This document shows positions 35,638 to 44,576 of a DNA stretch of 64,000 nt, piece by piece (positions within the stretch are counted from its first letter, which is position 1; every line of letters begins with the position of its first letter). The notes under the pieces were generated by a model, which saw only the letters and a list, made by a program, of their open reading frames with translations, made no database searches and had not been told where the DNA came from. Source of the stretch: Muricoccus harenae (lineage in GTDB: Bacteria; Pseudomonadota; Alphaproteobacteria; Acetobacterales; Acetobacteraceae); NCBI RefSeq assembly GCF_009848505.1, contig NZ_WWDL01000004.1:62001-126000 (forward strand), written 5' to 3'. The translations under genes were made by a program, and so were the position numbers.

Positions 35638-36105
35638 TCATTCTTTCTCAATCGTACATTGCAGAGGGTGCTGGTTCTGGCGTGCCAAGTCCATCACCTG
35701 CGTCACCTTTGTCTCCGCGACCTCGTAGGTGAACACCCCGCACACCCCGACCCCCCGGCGGTGGACATGCAGCATGATCCGGGTCGCCTCGTCCCGGTTC
35801 TTCTGGAAGAAGCGTTCCAGCACATGAACGACGAACTCCATCGGCGTGTAGTCGTCGTTGAGCATCAGCACCTTGTACATGGTGGGCTTGCGCGTCCGGG
35901 GACGCGCCTTGACCACCACGCCGGTCGCGGGCCCGCCATCCCCGGCGCCGCCACCGTCTCCCGGCGGCCCGTTCGGCCGCGCCGGCTCGTTGCCACCCTT
36001 GTCCGGACCGCCCTTGTCCGGGCCACCCGTCCCCGGGCCAGCCTTGCCGGGATCCTCAGGGGTCTTGCCCGGATTGCCTCTCGGGCGCCTGTCCTGCTTG
36101 CTCAT
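35638..36105 (-). CDS. clpS: ATP-dependent Clp protease adaptor ClpS, with long low-complexity N-terminus
   Basis: The adaptor delivers N-end-rule substrates to ClpA. The conserved core is [20 protein letters not shown], then [20 protein letters not shown] and [20 protein letters not shown]; the D35/D36-type [10 protein letters not shown] patch and the final helix are intact. Typical ClpS is about 100-120 aa. Here the 155 residues include about 65 N-terminal residues made mainly of Gly, Pro, Lys and Asp with a tandem [12 protein letters not shown], plus a basic stretch [17 protein letters not shown]. It lies 180 bp upstream of clpA. That spacer contains no gene. Confidence 0.96.
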   Translation of the reverse strand: MSKQDRRPRGNPGKTPEDPGKAGPGTGGPDKGGPDKGGNEPARPNGPPGDGGGAGDGGPATGVVVKARPRTRKPTMYKVLMLNDDYTPMEFVVHVLERFFQKNRDEATRIMLHVHRRGVGVCGVFTYEVAETKVTQVMDLARQNQHPLQCTIEKE

Positions 36106-36331
36106 CGCCCCGCCATGGTCTCACGGATCGCCGGCTTGCCAAGGGGAAGCCGTATCCGCCGCGCTGAAATTATCTGGAGATCAGGATATCGGATCACGTC
36201 GCGCGGGGTGAAGCCTTCCGCGCATCGCTCGCCTTGCCCTGCGGCTTGCAAGGGATATGGGACGGCAGTCACGCTGGCGCCAGGGCTTGAAAGCCACGCT
36301 TGAAGGGCGGGGCTGGGAAGCGGAACGCGAA

Positions 36332-36372
36332 GGGCCCCGCCACCTGCCCCGGGGGGCAGGCGGGCGGGGCCC
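36332..36372 (-). terminator. Long GC hairpin after the phasin gene
   Basis: GGGCCCCGCC...CCTGCCCC pairs with GGGGCAGG...GGCGGGGCCC, giving an 18-bp interrupted stem within the 313-bp gap between phasin and clpS. No T-run follows on the minus strand. The rest of that gap has no gene, and clpS promoter elements should lie in 36106-36330. Confidence 0.5.
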
Positions 36373-36418
36373 CGCGATCCACACTGGCCGGCGGGGTTGC
36401 CCCCGCCAGCGTATCGGC

Positions 36419-36961
36419 TCAGGCGGCGAGCGGCTTGCTCGCGCGCTCGACGGCCAGGGTGACGCGCTGGGCCACCGGGGCGGTAACCTGCTCGGCGAGG
36501 CGGAAGGAGGCCTCCTGGAGCTTCACCGTCTCGGACATCACGCGCTCCAGCGTCCCACGGGCGTAGGTCGTCTGGATCTCGGCGGCCTCCTTGAGGCTCT
36601 TCACGCCGGACAGGGCGCGGGTCCCCTCGAGCGCGTGGTCCGTCAGGCTCTGGGCGAAGGCGAAGGCCTGGCGGCTGATGTCCTGCGTGCCCGCCATCCA
36701 GGTCTGCGCAACCTGGGCGAAGGTCTCGGCATTGCCGCGCGAGAACTCGGCGAACTCCTGCGCCGCCTTCATGCTGCCCTCGGCAGCCTTGCTGGCTTGT
36801 TCCATGCTGCGCTCCATCACGCTGCGCATCTGGCTCGCGCCGGCGCCGGCGAAGGACGCGGTCTTGGCGGTGGTGGTCTGGGCGGCCTCGGCGGTGGCGT
36901 TCGTGGTGGCGTTCACGGCGTCAGACGCAAGGCGGGCGATCTTCGGGGGCTGGTCAGCCAT
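36419..36961 (-). CDS. Phasin family protein
   Basis: This 180-aa protein coats polyhydroxyalkanoate granules in the cytoplasm and limits granule size. It is almost entirely helical and lacks cysteine. A Thr/Ala-rich N-terminal segment (LASDAVNATTNATAEAAQTT) leads into the phasin core (RSVMERSMEQASKAAEGSMK, AQEFAEFSRGNAETFAQVAQ, WMAGTQDISRQAFAFAQSL). It ends with ASKPLAA. The upstream region carries a TTGC/GCAA dyad like those bound by PHA-responsive regulators. No PHA synthase is in the window. The family assignment is firm; which granule type it coats is not seen. Confidence 0.93.
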   Translation of the reverse strand: MADQPPKIARLASDAVNATTNATAEAAQTTTAKTASFAGAGASQMRSVMERSMEQASKAAEGSMKAAQEFAEFSRGNAETFAQVAQTWMAGTQDISRQAFAFAQSLTDHALEGTRALSGVKSLKEAAEIQTTYARGTLERVMSETVKLQEASFRLAEQVTAPVAQRVTLAVERASKPLAA

Positions 36962-37011
36962 GTGACATCTCCTGGAGTCCGTTGCGGCAGGCCATGATCG
37001 TCGTCAGGGCT

Positions 37012-37025
37012 TTGCTGCGCTGCAA
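37012..37025. promoter_or_regulatory. TTGC/GCAA dyad upstream of phasin (possible PhaR-type site)
   Basis: TTGCTGCGCTGCAA lies about 50 bp upstream of the phasin start. A related TTGC-ACCG-CACAA element follows about 45 bp further on. PHA regulators of the PhaR type are known to bind such TGC-rich dyads upstream of phasin genes. The whole 36962-37299 gap (338 bp) holds no gene; it is relatively AT-rich near 37060-37095 and must contain both this promoter and that of the carboxypeptidase. Confidence 0.5.
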
Positions 37026-37299
37026 CATGAGTTCTCTACCAAGTGAAACGAACTGCCGTCAAAGATTATTTTGCACCGCACAATAAAATCCAATCATCGC
37101 CGCGCAACCTTGCGGTCCCCCACAAAAGCGCTGCGATTTCCGTCCGATAGCGGGAAAAGCTGCAACTGCCAGTGGACAGGTGGCCCAGGCCGCCCGTATC
37201 GTCTGCAACACGGTGCGGCTGGGGGGCTGCGCCACTGTGCCCTCCGGGGCCCAGGTGCATTTGATCCCGCGGGGGCGGGAGCAAACAGGGGGATGCTTC

Positions 37300-38583
37300 A
37301 TGGTTCACGGTCTGGCCGCCTGGCGCGGTTGGCGGCCTCGTTCGCTCCATTTGCGGGCGGTCCGGCCGTTGGCCAAGCGGGCGCGTTCGCTGGCGGCATT
37401 GGGCCTCGCCGCGCTGCTCCCGGCCCTGATGGCCCAGCCCGCCGCCGCCCAGATCGGCAGCGACCGCTACGCCTCCTTCGTCATGGATGGCCGCACCGGC
37501 AATCCCCTGGGGGGCGCCAATGCCGATGAGCCGCGCTACCCAGCCTCGCTGACCAAGATGATGACCCTCTACATGCTGTTCGACGCGATGCGCGAAGGGC
37601 GGCTGACGATGAACAGCCGCATCTACATCAGCGAGGAAGCGAACAGCCGCATGCCCTCCAAGCTCGGCGTCCCGCCGGGCATGACCATTCCGGTCGAGGT
37701 CGCGATCTACGCGCTGACCATGAAGTCGGCCAATGATGTGGCGACGGCGGTCGGCGAAGCCCTCGGCGGGACCGAGGAGCGCTTCGCCCAGATGATGACC
37801 CAGCGGGCGCGCCAGCTGGGCATGACGAGCACCACTTTCCGCAACGCCTCCGGCCTGCCGGATTACAACCAGACCACCACGGCGCGGGACATGGCCATCC
37901 TCGGCCGCCGCCTCTTTCTGGATTTCCCGGAGCGCTGGCATTTCTTTGGCAATTCCACCATCCGCACCGGCAACTATGCCTTCCGCAGCCACAACCGCAT
38001 GATCGGCGAGTATGAGGGCGTGGACGGGGTGAAGACCGGCTACATCAACGCCTCCGGCTTCAACAACGTCGTCTCCGCCCAGCGCGGTGGCCAGCGCGTC
38101 TTCGTCTCGGTCTTCGGCGGCTCCTCCTGGGTGGAGCGGGACCGGCACGCGGCCATGCTGCTGGATGACGGCTTCGCCCGTCTCGGTGTCGGCCCGTCCC
38201 GCGCGCCAGAGGCGGCGATGGCCATGGCTCGCGTCCCGTCCTTCGCGGGCCGCGCCCGTGCCGCGACGGTCGAGGCCGCCACGCCGCGGTCCAACATCCG
38301 CCAGGTCACGCTGCGCACGGTCCGCCCGGCGCCGCGCCAGACTGCTCAGGCCCGGGGTCGGCGCGCCGTCGCCGCCGTGCGCCCGGCTGCCGCGTCCGAA
38401 GCCCGCCCTGCGCGGCAGGCCGCAAAGCCCGTTATCCGCGCCGGCACCCGCAGCTCTGCACGCGCCGCCCGCACGCGGCAGGTGATTGAGCAGGGGGATG
38501 GCGGCCGCCTCGTCCGCGTCTCGACGCCGCCCCGCCGCCCGGCGGCGCGCGCGAAGCCGGTCCGGACCGCCTCGCGCCGCTGA
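37300..38583 (+). CDS. D-alanyl-D-alanine carboxypeptidase (PBP5/6 type) with basic C-terminal tail
   Basis: This 427-aa exported penicillin-binding protein trims pentapeptides in peptidoglycan. The ATG at 37300 follows GGGGGA. A long basic leader precedes the hydrophobic core SLAALGLAALLPALMAQPAA, with cleavage near AAAQ. The SxxK motif is YPASLTKMMTLY, SxN is MKSANDVATA and KTG is DGVKTGYIN, so catalysis should be intact. After about residue 300 the usual PBP5 C-terminal domain or SPOR domain is replaced by about 125 residues rich in Arg, Ala and Pro (for example QTAQARGRRAVAAVRP). This tail is disordered-looking and strongly basic. Confidence 0.93.
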   Translation: MVHGLAAWRGWRPRSLHLRAVRPLAKRARSLAALGLAALLPALMAQPAAAQIGSDRYASFVMDGRTGNPLGGANADEPRYPASLTKMMTLYMLFDAMREGRLTMNSRIYISEEANSRMPSKLGVPPGMTIPVEVAIYALTMKSANDVATAVGEALGGTEERFAQMMTQRARQLGMTSTTFRNASGLPDYNQTTTARDMAILGRRLFLDFPERWHFFGNSTIRTGNYAFRSHNRMIGEYEGVDGVKTGYINASGFNNVVSAQRGGQRVFVSVFGGSSWVERDRHAAMLLDDGFARLGVGPSRAPEAAMAMARVPSFAGRARAATVEAATPRSNIRQVTLRTVRPAPRQTAQARGRRAVAAVRPAAASEARPARQAAKPVIRAGTRSSARAARTRQVIEQGDGGRLVRVSTPPRRPAARAKPVRTASRR

Positions 38584-38609
38584 GGCATCCCACCCGAAAG
38601 TATGTCGAA

Positions 38610-38636
38610 AAGGGGCCGGCTTGCCGGCCCCTTTTT
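38610..38636. terminator. Bidirectional intrinsic terminator
   Basis: AAGGGGCCGGC and GCCGGCCCCTT form the stem. TTTTTT follows on the + strand and TTTTCG on the minus strand. It separates the carboxypeptidase gene from the convergent PLP-enzyme gene and can serve both. Confidence 0.85.
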
Positions 38637-38643
38637 TCTTGGG

Positions 38644-39750
38644 TCAGGCCATGCCGCCGCGGGCCGAGACGGGCCAGAGGCACTCCACACGGCCACGACG
38701 CACGCCGACATACCAGTCGTAGCGGTCGACTGTCGGGTCGCAATGGCCCGGCACCAGCCGCAGCCGCTCCCCTAGCTTCGGCTGGGCGCCGCCCTCCACC
38801 GCCAGCGTGCCGTGCTCGTCCGAGGCGCCGGTGTAGCGGACCCCCGGCCGTTCCCAGACCAGCGGCAGGCCGGAATCCACCGCCACCGCCTTGTGGCCGG
38901 CATCCAGCACCGCCACCCCGTCGCGCGGCGCCGACATCACCTGGGCCAGGACGAAGAGGCTTTGGCGGAAGGCCGGCGGGTTGCCATTGGCGGCGTAATC
39001 CGCATCCATGAAGGCGTAGGAGCCGGCCTGGATCTCGGTCCAAAGCCCGGTTTCCAGCTCCAGTTCGAAGGTGCCGGTGCCGGCGCCGCCGATGATCGGG
39101 CAGGGGAGGCCGCGTTGCCGCAACTGCTCCACCGTGCGCCGCACGCCCTCCGCCGCGCCGGTGATGGCGGCGCGTCGCTCCTCGATGCTCCGCCTATGCT
39201 GGGCATTGCCGTGATAGGCTTGCAATCCGCCGAAGATCAGGTGCGGCGAGGCGGCAATTCGCTCGGCCAGCGCCACCGCCACCGGCCCGGGCGCCACGCC
39301 GCAGCGGCCGGCGCCGACGTCGATTTCGACCAGCACCTCCATCCGCCGCCCGGCCGCCTCGGCCACCGCCGCGATGGTGTCGATTCCCGTCGGGTCGTCG
39401 GCGCAGACCGCCACCTTGGCCAGGTTGGAGAGGGCCGCCAGGCGCCGCAGCTTGCGTGAATCCACCACCTGGTTGGAGACGAGGATGTCCGGCACGCCGC
39501 CCCAGGCCAGCGCCTCGGCCTCCGCGACCTTCTGCACGCATTGCCCGACCGCCCCGCGCCGCATCTGCTGATGCGCCACCGACGCGGACTTATGCGTCTT
39601 CGCATGGGCGCGCAGCTTCGCGCCGGTGCCAGCCAGCCGGGCGGCCATTGCGTCCAGATTGGCCTCGAATGCGTCGAGATCGAGGAGGAGGGCGGGGGTA
39701 TCCACCTCCTCCTCCCGCATTCCGGGTTCGGCGGGAGGGGCTTGCAGCAT
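38644..39750 (-). CDS. DSD1-family PLP-dependent enzyme (D-serine dehydratase / D-threonine aldolase type)
   Basis: This 368-aa fold-type III PLP enzyme belongs to the metal-activated D-amino-acid group. The PLP lysine is in KLRAHAKTHKSASVA near residue 50. QAYHGNAQHR, CPIIGGAGTGTFE and AGSYAFMDADYA are typical, and the C-terminal metal site is VPGHCDPTVDRYD with the His-x-Cys pair. Such enzymes dehydrate D-serine or cleave D-3-hydroxyamino acids. Two ATGs (39750 and 39720) are possible. It is alone on its strand between the bidirectional terminator and a gap of about 145 bp. Confidence 0.9.
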   Translation of the reverse strand: MLQAPPAEPGMREEEVDTPALLLDLDAFEANLDAMAARLAGTGAKLRAHAKTHKSASVAHQQMRRGAVGQCVQKVAEAEALAWGGVPDILVSNQVVDSRKLRRLAALSNLAKVAVCADDPTGIDTIAAVAEAAGRRMEVLVEIDVGAGRCGVAPGPVAVALAERIAASPHLIFGGLQAYHGNAQHRRSIEERRAAITGAAEGVRRTVEQLRQRGLPCPIIGGAGTGTFELELETGLWTEIQAGSYAFMDADYAANGNPPAFRQSLFVLAQVMSAPRDGVAVLDAGHKAVAVDSGLPLVWERPGVRYTGASDEHGTLAVEGGAQPKLGERLRLVPGHCDPTVDRYDWYVGVRRGRVECLWPVSARGGMA

Positions 39751-39894
39751 TCTGGTCGAGGCTCCGTTCTGTGCCGGCAGCCTATCGTGCGCGGGGCGCT
39801 TGCGGCAGAGGCCGGGTCAAGTCAGCGGATGGAAGGTCCTCGCCCGAAAGGCTTGGGCGGACACGCCTGCTCGCCACCGGCGCTCGCCGCTGCC

Positions 39895-40323
39895 TCAACG
39901 CGCGTCGATGCCGGCGCGCACAGGAACCCGGGTCAGTCGCAGGGTCAGGAAAGCCGCCAGCACCGCGCCGGCGGTATCCATCACGATATCCAGGATCGTG
40001 TCGTGCTTGCCCTTGATGGCGTTGCCGGAGGCGATGCGGTCGAAGCCCCATTCGGCCACTTCCCACAGCGCGCCAATGGCAATCCCCATGCTGGCAACAA
40101 GCAGAACGATCAACACGTCGCGCCCGGCTCGCCGGTCCAGCACCGGAGCGCAGAGAAAAAGTGCCAGCCAAAGCGTGATTGCAAGGATCGTGTAGCCATG
40201 CAGGGCCCGATCGAACCACCAATAGGTCTGGTAGAGGCCGAAGGCATAGCCTGCAGCATTCACCAGCCCCATAAGGATCAGCAGGATCCAGGCGATCACA
40301 CGCCCTTCAGGCGTGGCTTGCAT
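39895..40323 (-). CDS. Small polytopic membrane protein (VanZ/DUF2238-like)
   Basis: This 142-aa inner-membrane protein has four hydrophobic segments: VIAWILLILMGLVNAAGYAF, TILAITLWLALFLCAP, VLIVLLVASMGIAIGALWEV, and a final VMDTAGAVLAAFLTL. The pattern ALWEVAEWGFDR followed by GKHDTILDIVMDT resembles the conserved HDT/D block of DUF2238 and VanZ-like proteins. It overlaps the end of the upstream cyclotransferase-like gene by 17 bp, placing it last in the sugar-nucleotide gene group. Function unknown. Confidence 0.75.
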   Translation of the reverse strand: MQATPEGRVIAWILLILMGLVNAAGYAFGLYQTYWWFDRALHGYTILAITLWLALFLCAPVLDRRAGRDVLIVLLVASMGIAIGALWEVAEWGFDRIASGNAIKGKHDTILDIVMDTAGAVLAAFLTLRLTRVPVRAGIDAR

Positions 40324-40672
40324 GGCTGGGCTTCCACGGCTCGGCCAATGCCATCTGGCGAGGCGTTACCCAGGCCCGTGCGGCAACTGGCCCACGTGGG
40401 GACAGAACGCGCAGCGGCATCAGGCGGTAGCAGGGGCCTTCGTAGCGGCGCAGCGCTGCCATCGCAGCAGGGTTTGGCCGGATCAGGGCCCCTGGCACCC
40501 ATCGGCCGCGGCGCGGGATCAGCGTGGGATAGAGAGTGCCGCGGAAGCGGACCCGCGCGAAGCCAGGCAGCACGGCCGGCACCATTGCGCGGGGCAGTCG
40601 GGAATCGCCGGACTCGCGCGCCAGCACGCGCGGGTCCAGCAGCGTTCCGTATAGGAAGAGGGGCGTGCTCAG
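40307..40672 (-). CDS. Gamma-glutamylcyclotransferase-like protein (AIG2/GGCT fold)
   Basis: This protein of about 121 aa has the cyclotransferase-like signature [14 protein letters not shown], then [20 protein letters not shown], a [14 protein letters not shown] strand and [16 protein letters not shown]. The glutamate in RRYEGPCY matches the expected catalytic acid. GGCT-fold proteins process gamma-glutamyl peptides or amines. No ATG, GTG or TTG lies at the homologous N-terminus; a CTG overlapping the phosphohexomutase stop (CTGA at 40669-40672) is the natural candidate, with GGGGGAG about 11 nt before it. The final codons overlap the next gene. Confidence 0.75.
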   Translation of the reverse strand: MSTPLFLYGTLLDPRVLARESGDSRLPRAMVPAVLPGFARVRFRGTLYPTLIPRRGRWVPGALIRPNPAAMAALRRYEGPCYRLMPLRVLSPRGPVAARAWVTPRQMALAEPWKPSHASHA

Positions 40673-42081
40673 TGCCCCGCATTCTCCCCCGAGAAGTCCG
40701 GTGCCGCGAGGCCGCTGGCCTCCAGCTGCTTCGCAATGCCGGCCTTCAGCCGCTCCAGCCCCTCTGCGCTCTTCGCCTCGGCGCGGGCGACCAGCACTGC
40801 CTGGGTGTTGGAGGCACGCAGCAGCCACCAGCCGTCATCGGTCAGCACGCGCACGCCGTCCACGTCCTGCACCTTGGCGCCATCGGCGGCCAGACGGTCC
40901 TTCACCTCCTGGACGACGACGAACTTGCGGTCCTCGGCGCAGTCGAAGCGCAGCTCTGGCGTGTTGATCACCTTCGGCATGGCATCGCGCACCTGCGAGA
41001 GCGTCTCGCTCATGCGCGCCACGATGCCGAGCAGGCGCACGGCGGAATAGGGGGCGTCGTCGAAGCCGTACCACTTGTCGGCGAAGAAGATGTGGCCGGA
41101 CATCTCGCCCGCCAGTGGCGCGCCGGTCTCGGCCATCTTCGACTTGATGAGGGAGTGGCCGGTCTTCCACATCAGCGGCTGGCCACCGGCCTTCGCCACC
41201 TCGTCGAACAGCACCTGGGAGGCCTTCACATCGGCGATGATCGTCCCGCCGGGCCTGGACTTCAGTACGTCCCGCGCCAGCACGACCAGAAGCTGGTCGC
41301 CGAACAGGATATGGCCCTCGTTGTCCACCACGCCGATGCGGTCGGCGTCCCCGTCGAAGGCGATGCCCAGGTCGGCGCCCTGGCGGGCCACCTCGGCGAT
41401 GATCTGCTCAAGGTTCTTCGCGACCGTCGGGTCCGGGTGATGGGCGGGGAAGTTCCCGTCGATCTCGCCGTTGATGACGACATGCGTTCCCGGCAGGCGG
41501 GCGGCGAGCATCTTGGTGATCTCGGCGCCCGAGCCATTGCCCGGATCCCAGACCACCTTCAGCTTGCGGTCGCCACCGTCGTAATCCTTCAGCACCCGGG
41601 CGACATACTCCTCCGAGATGTCGACAGAGCGCGAGGAGCCCTGCGCCTCCTCCACCACGTCGCCGGCCGCAGCCATCTGGCCGAGCTTCTGGATATCCGC
41701 CCCGAAAAAGGGCTTCTTGCCGATCATCGACTTGAAGCCGTTGTAGTCCGGCGGGTTGTGGCTTCCCGTCACCATCACGGCGCCATCCGCGGCGAAGTGA
41801 TAGGAGGCGAAATAGAGCATCGGGGTGGGCCCGCAGCCGATGCGGATCACTTCCATCCCGCAGGCGACCAGCCCCGCGACCAGCCGCTCCTCGAGCATTG
41901 GGGAGGAGAGGCGGCCGTCATAGCCCACCGCCACCTTCGTCCCGCCGGCGCGCTTCACGATGGAGCCGAAGACCCGGCCGATGGCGAAGGCGTCCTCGCC
42001 CGACAGGGTTTTCCCCACCACGCCGCGAATGTCGTATTCGCGGAGGCTGGTCGGGTCGAAGCGGTGGTTGAAGCTGGTCAT
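40669..42081 (-). CDS. Phosphomannomutase/phosphoglucomutase
   Basis: This 470-aa alpha-D-phosphohexomutase (ManB/AlgC/Pgm group) interconverts hexose 6- and 1-phosphates for sugar-nucleotide synthesis. The phosphoserine loop is [16 protein letters not shown], the metal loop is [14 protein letters not shown], the sugar-binding loop is [11 protein letters not shown], and the C-terminal phosphate site is [17 protein letters not shown] (RxSNT). The ATG at 42081 matches the family N-terminus [17 protein letters not shown]. It lies 16 bp after ugd, so galU-ugd-mutase run together and can take glucose 6-phosphate to UDP-glucuronate. Confidence 0.94.
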   Translation of the reverse strand: MTSFNHRFDPTSLREYDIRGVVGKTLSGEDAFAIGRVFGSIVKRAGGTKVAVGYDGRLSSPMLEERLVAGLVACGMEVIRIGCGPTPMLYFASYHFAADGAVMVTGSHNPPDYNGFKSMIGKKPFFGADIQKLGQMAAAGDVVEEAQGSSRSVDISEEYVARVLKDYDGGDRKLKVVWDPGNGSGAEITKMLAARLPGTHVVINGEIDGNFPAHHPDPTVAKNLEQIIAEVARQGADLGIAFDGDADRIGVVDNEGHILFGDQLLVVLARDVLKSRPGGTIIADVKASQVLFDEVAKAGGQPLMWKTGHSLIKSKMAETGAPLAGEMSGHIFFADKWYGFDDAPYSAVRLLGIVARMSETLSQVRDAMPKVINTPELRFDCAEDRKFVVVQEVKDRLAADGAKVQDVDGVRVLTDDGWWLLRASNTQAVLVARAEAKSAEGLERLKAGIAKQLEASGLAAPDFSGENAGH

Positions 42082-42097
42082 CTGCGCGCGTTGCCTC

Positions 42098-43402
42098 TCA
42101 CGGTCGTCCGATGGACTGGTACTGGAAGCCAGCTTCGCGGAAGGCGGCGGGATCCCAGGCATTCCTGAGGTCCAGGATGATGTCGCCCTTCATGGCGGCC
42201 TTGAGGCGATCAGGCGACAGCGCGCGGAACTCGTTCCACTCTGTCAGCAGGACCACCGCATCCGCCTCCTCCACGGCATCCATGGCGGAGCCGGCGAAGT
42301 GCGTCGCGGCCGGCATCAACTGCCGCGCATGGGAGGGCTGGGGGTCGTAGGCGCGAATGGTGGCCCCGGCCGCTGCCAGCTTCGGCACCACCACAAGGGA
42401 GGGCGCGTCACGCATGTCATCCGTCTCAGGCTTGAAGGTGAGCCCGAGCACCGCGATCGTCCGGCCGGCAACCGAGCCGCCCAGCGCCGTGATCACACGG
42501 TCGGCCATGGCCTCCTTGCGCGCCTCGTTGGCGACGATGGTCTGCTCCACGATGGTCGCGGGTGCGCCCAGCTCCTGCGCGGTGCGCGCCAGAGCCAGCG
42601 TGTCCTTCGGGAAGCAGGAGCCGCCATAGCCCGGCCCGGCATGGAGGAACTTGCGCCCGATGCGCCCGTCCAGCCCCATGCCGCGCGCCACGTCATGCAC
42701 GTCGGCGCCTGCCTTTTCGCAAAGATCGGCCATCTGGTTGATGAAGGTGATCTTCACGGCGAGGAAGGCATTGGCCGAGTACTTGATCAGCTCGGCCGTC
42801 TCGAGCCCGGTCTGCACGATCGGCGTCTCGATGAGGTAGAGCGGGCGGTACAGGCGGCGCAGCGTCTCAAAGGCGCGCTCGGATTCAGCACCGATCACGA
42901 CGCGGTCGGGCCGCATGAAGTCGCCGATCGCATTCCCCTCGCGCAGGAACTCAGGGTTGGAGGCGACGTCAATCTCGATATCCGGCCGCGTCTCCTGCAG
43001 CAGCGTCTTGATCTTGCGCCCCGTGCCCACCGGCACGGTGGACTTGGTCACCAGCACCAGCGGCTTCTTGGCCGCCCGCGCCACCTGCTCGGCGGCGGCA
43101 AAGACATAGGACAGGTCCGCATGGCCGTCGCCGCGGCGCGAGGGCGTGCCGACGGCCAGGAAGACGGCATCCGCCCCCTCCATCGCCTCGGCAAGGTCCG
43201 TGGTGAAGGACAGGCGCCCGTCCCGCACATTGTCGGCGACCAGCTTGTCCAGCCCCGGCTCGTAGATCGGAATGCGCCCTTCCCGGAGCGCCTCGACCTT
43301 GGAGACCTCCGTGTCCACCACGCGAACATCCACGCCAAATTCTGCAAAGCAGGCCCCGGAGACGAGACCCACATAGCCCGCCCCAATTATCGCGACGCGC
43401 AT
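42098..43402 (-). CDS. ugd: UDP-glucose 6-dehydrogenase
   Basis: This 434-aa NAD-dependent enzyme oxidises UDP-glucose to UDP-glucuronate for exopolysaccharide or LPS. The Rossmann N-terminus is [20 protein letters not shown], followed by the [14 protein letters not shown] loop, the [11 protein letters not shown] motif, [28 protein letters not shown] with the catalytic lysine, and the nucleophile cysteine in [16 protein letters not shown]. The C-terminal Rossmann half contains [19 protein letters not shown]. It is second in the galU-ugd-mutase set, 94 bp after galU. Confidence 0.97.
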   Translation of the reverse strand: MRVAIIGAGYVGLVSGACFAEFGVDVRVVDTEVSKVEALREGRIPIYEPGLDKLVADNVRDGRLSFTTDLAEAMEGADAVFLAVGTPSRRGDGHADLSYVFAAAEQVARAAKKPLVLVTKSTVPVGTGRKIKTLLQETRPDIEIDVASNPEFLREGNAIGDFMRPDRVVIGAESERAFETLRRLYRPLYLIETPIVQTGLETAELIKYSANAFLAVKITFINQMADLCEKAGADVHDVARGMGLDGRIGRKFLHAGPGYGGSCFPKDTLALARTAQELGAPATIVEQTIVANEARKEAMADRVITALGGSVAGRTIAVLGLTFKPETDDMRDAPSLVVVPKLAAAGATIRAYDPQPSHARQLMPAATHFAGSAMDAVEEADAVVLLTEWNEFRALSPDRLKAAMKGDIILDLRNAWDPAAFREAGFQYQSIGRP

Positions 43403-43496
43403 GGTAACTCCTCAAACGCCCCCGCGGGGCGAGACACAATGCGCCTCCTGCCGGGCGCAAGGCCCGACCTGGAGGCATCATGACTGAAGCCTGGCT

Positions 43497-44414
43497 TCAG
43501 CCCATGTATTTCGGAAGGAAGGCCCGCACCGCCTGAGCCAAGTCGGGCCGTTTCAGTGCGAAGGCGATCTGCGCCTCCAGGAAGCCGGCCTTGTCGCCGC
43601 AATCGAAACGCCGCCCCTCGTAGCGCAGGCCATGGAAGGGCTGCTGGCCGATCAGCTTCGCCATGCCGTCAGTCAGCTGCACCTCGCCGCCTGCGCCCTT
43701 CTCCATGGCGGCCAGGTAGTGGACCACCTCCGGCATCAGCACGTAGCGCCCGATGATGGTGAGGTTGGAGGGCGCCTCCTCGATCGGCGGCTTCTCGACC
43801 AGCCCCTTCACGGAGACCAGCCTGCCCTTGTCCTCCAGCACGTCGAGCACGCCATATTTGTTGACGCGCTCCATCGGCACTTCCTCGATGGCGACGACGT
43901 TGCCGCCTGTCTCCATATAGGCGTCCGCGAGTTGCTTCGTGCAGGACACCTCGCATTGCATCAGGTCGTCCGGCAGCAGGATGGCGAAGGGGTCGTCGCC
44001 GATGAAGGTGCGGGCGCACCAGATGGCGTGGCCCAGCCCCATCGGCACCTGCTGGCGCACGGTGGTGATGCTGCCCGGCTCCACCGCGCCGGCATGCATC
44101 TCCGCCAGGATGGCATCCTTGCCGCGCTCGCGCAGCGTGCGCTCCAATTCATAGGCAACGTCGAAATGCTCGACGATGGCGGTCTTGCCGCGGCCGGTGA
44201 TGAAGCAGAACTGTTCGATGCCGGCGTCGCGCGCTTCCTCCACCGCATACTGGATGAGAGGCTTGTCCACGATAGGCAGCATTTCCTTGGCCAGCGCCTT
44301 TGTGGCGGGCAGGAAGCGTGTCCCGAGCCCGGCGACGGGCAGGACGGCCTTCTTCAACGGCTTCGGCACGGGCGGGTATTCCCCATGGGGTTTGGTGGCT
44401 GCAAGATGTGCCAT
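43497..44414 (-). CDS. galU: UTP-glucose-1-phosphate uridylyltransferase
   Basis: This 305-aa nucleotidyltransferase makes UDP-glucose. The signature loop is AVLPVAGLGTRFLPATKA, with KEMLPIVDKPLIQYAVEEA, GLGHAIWCAR and LPDDLMQCEV for the UTP/metal site, VEKPPIEEAPSNLTIIGRY, and the C-terminal GRRFDCGDKAGFLEA. UDP-glucose supplies ugd immediately downstream and could also supply otsA. The N-terminus carries a short extra segment (MAHLAATKPHGEYPPVP). This is the first gene of the group; its upstream region faces the J-domain gene. Confidence 0.97.
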   Translation of the reverse strand: MAHLAATKPHGEYPPVPKPLKKAVLPVAGLGTRFLPATKALAKEMLPIVDKPLIQYAVEEARDAGIEQFCFITGRGKTAIVEHFDVAYELERTLRERGKDAILAEMHAGAVEPGSITTVRQQVPMGLGHAIWCARTFIGDDPFAILLPDDLMQCEVSCTKQLADAYMETGGNVVAIEEVPMERVNKYGVLDVLEDKGRLVSVKGLVEKPPIEEAPSNLTIIGRYVLMPEVVHYLAAMEKGAGGEVQLTDGMAKLIGQQPFHGLRYEGRRFDCGDKAGFLEAQIAFALKRPDLAQAVRAFLPKYMG

Positions 44415-44576
44415 GCCGAGCCAGGGTTGGGAATGCCGGCGCGCGGGGCCAAAAGGCCCATTACCGGCTCAATTTGGCGTCAATATCCCTCGGCGTTCCC
44501 TGCAGCATTCCGCTCGTGGCGGCGTTCCCACCGCCCAGCCGGGCCAGGCCGGCGGGACGTAGGGCGGCGCCGGAGC

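Noticed and set aside
33049-42168. Open frames of about 800 and 875 codons antisense to clpA and to the PLP-enzyme/phosphohexomutase region
   Set aside because: The encoded sequences are low-complexity (His/Arg/Gly rich) with no domain. The real genes on the other strand are unmistakable.
43484-43500. Inverted repeat CTGAAG...CTTCAG at the galU stop as a terminator
   Set aside because: The stem is only 6 bp, overlaps the stop codon and has no T-run, so it is likely chance.
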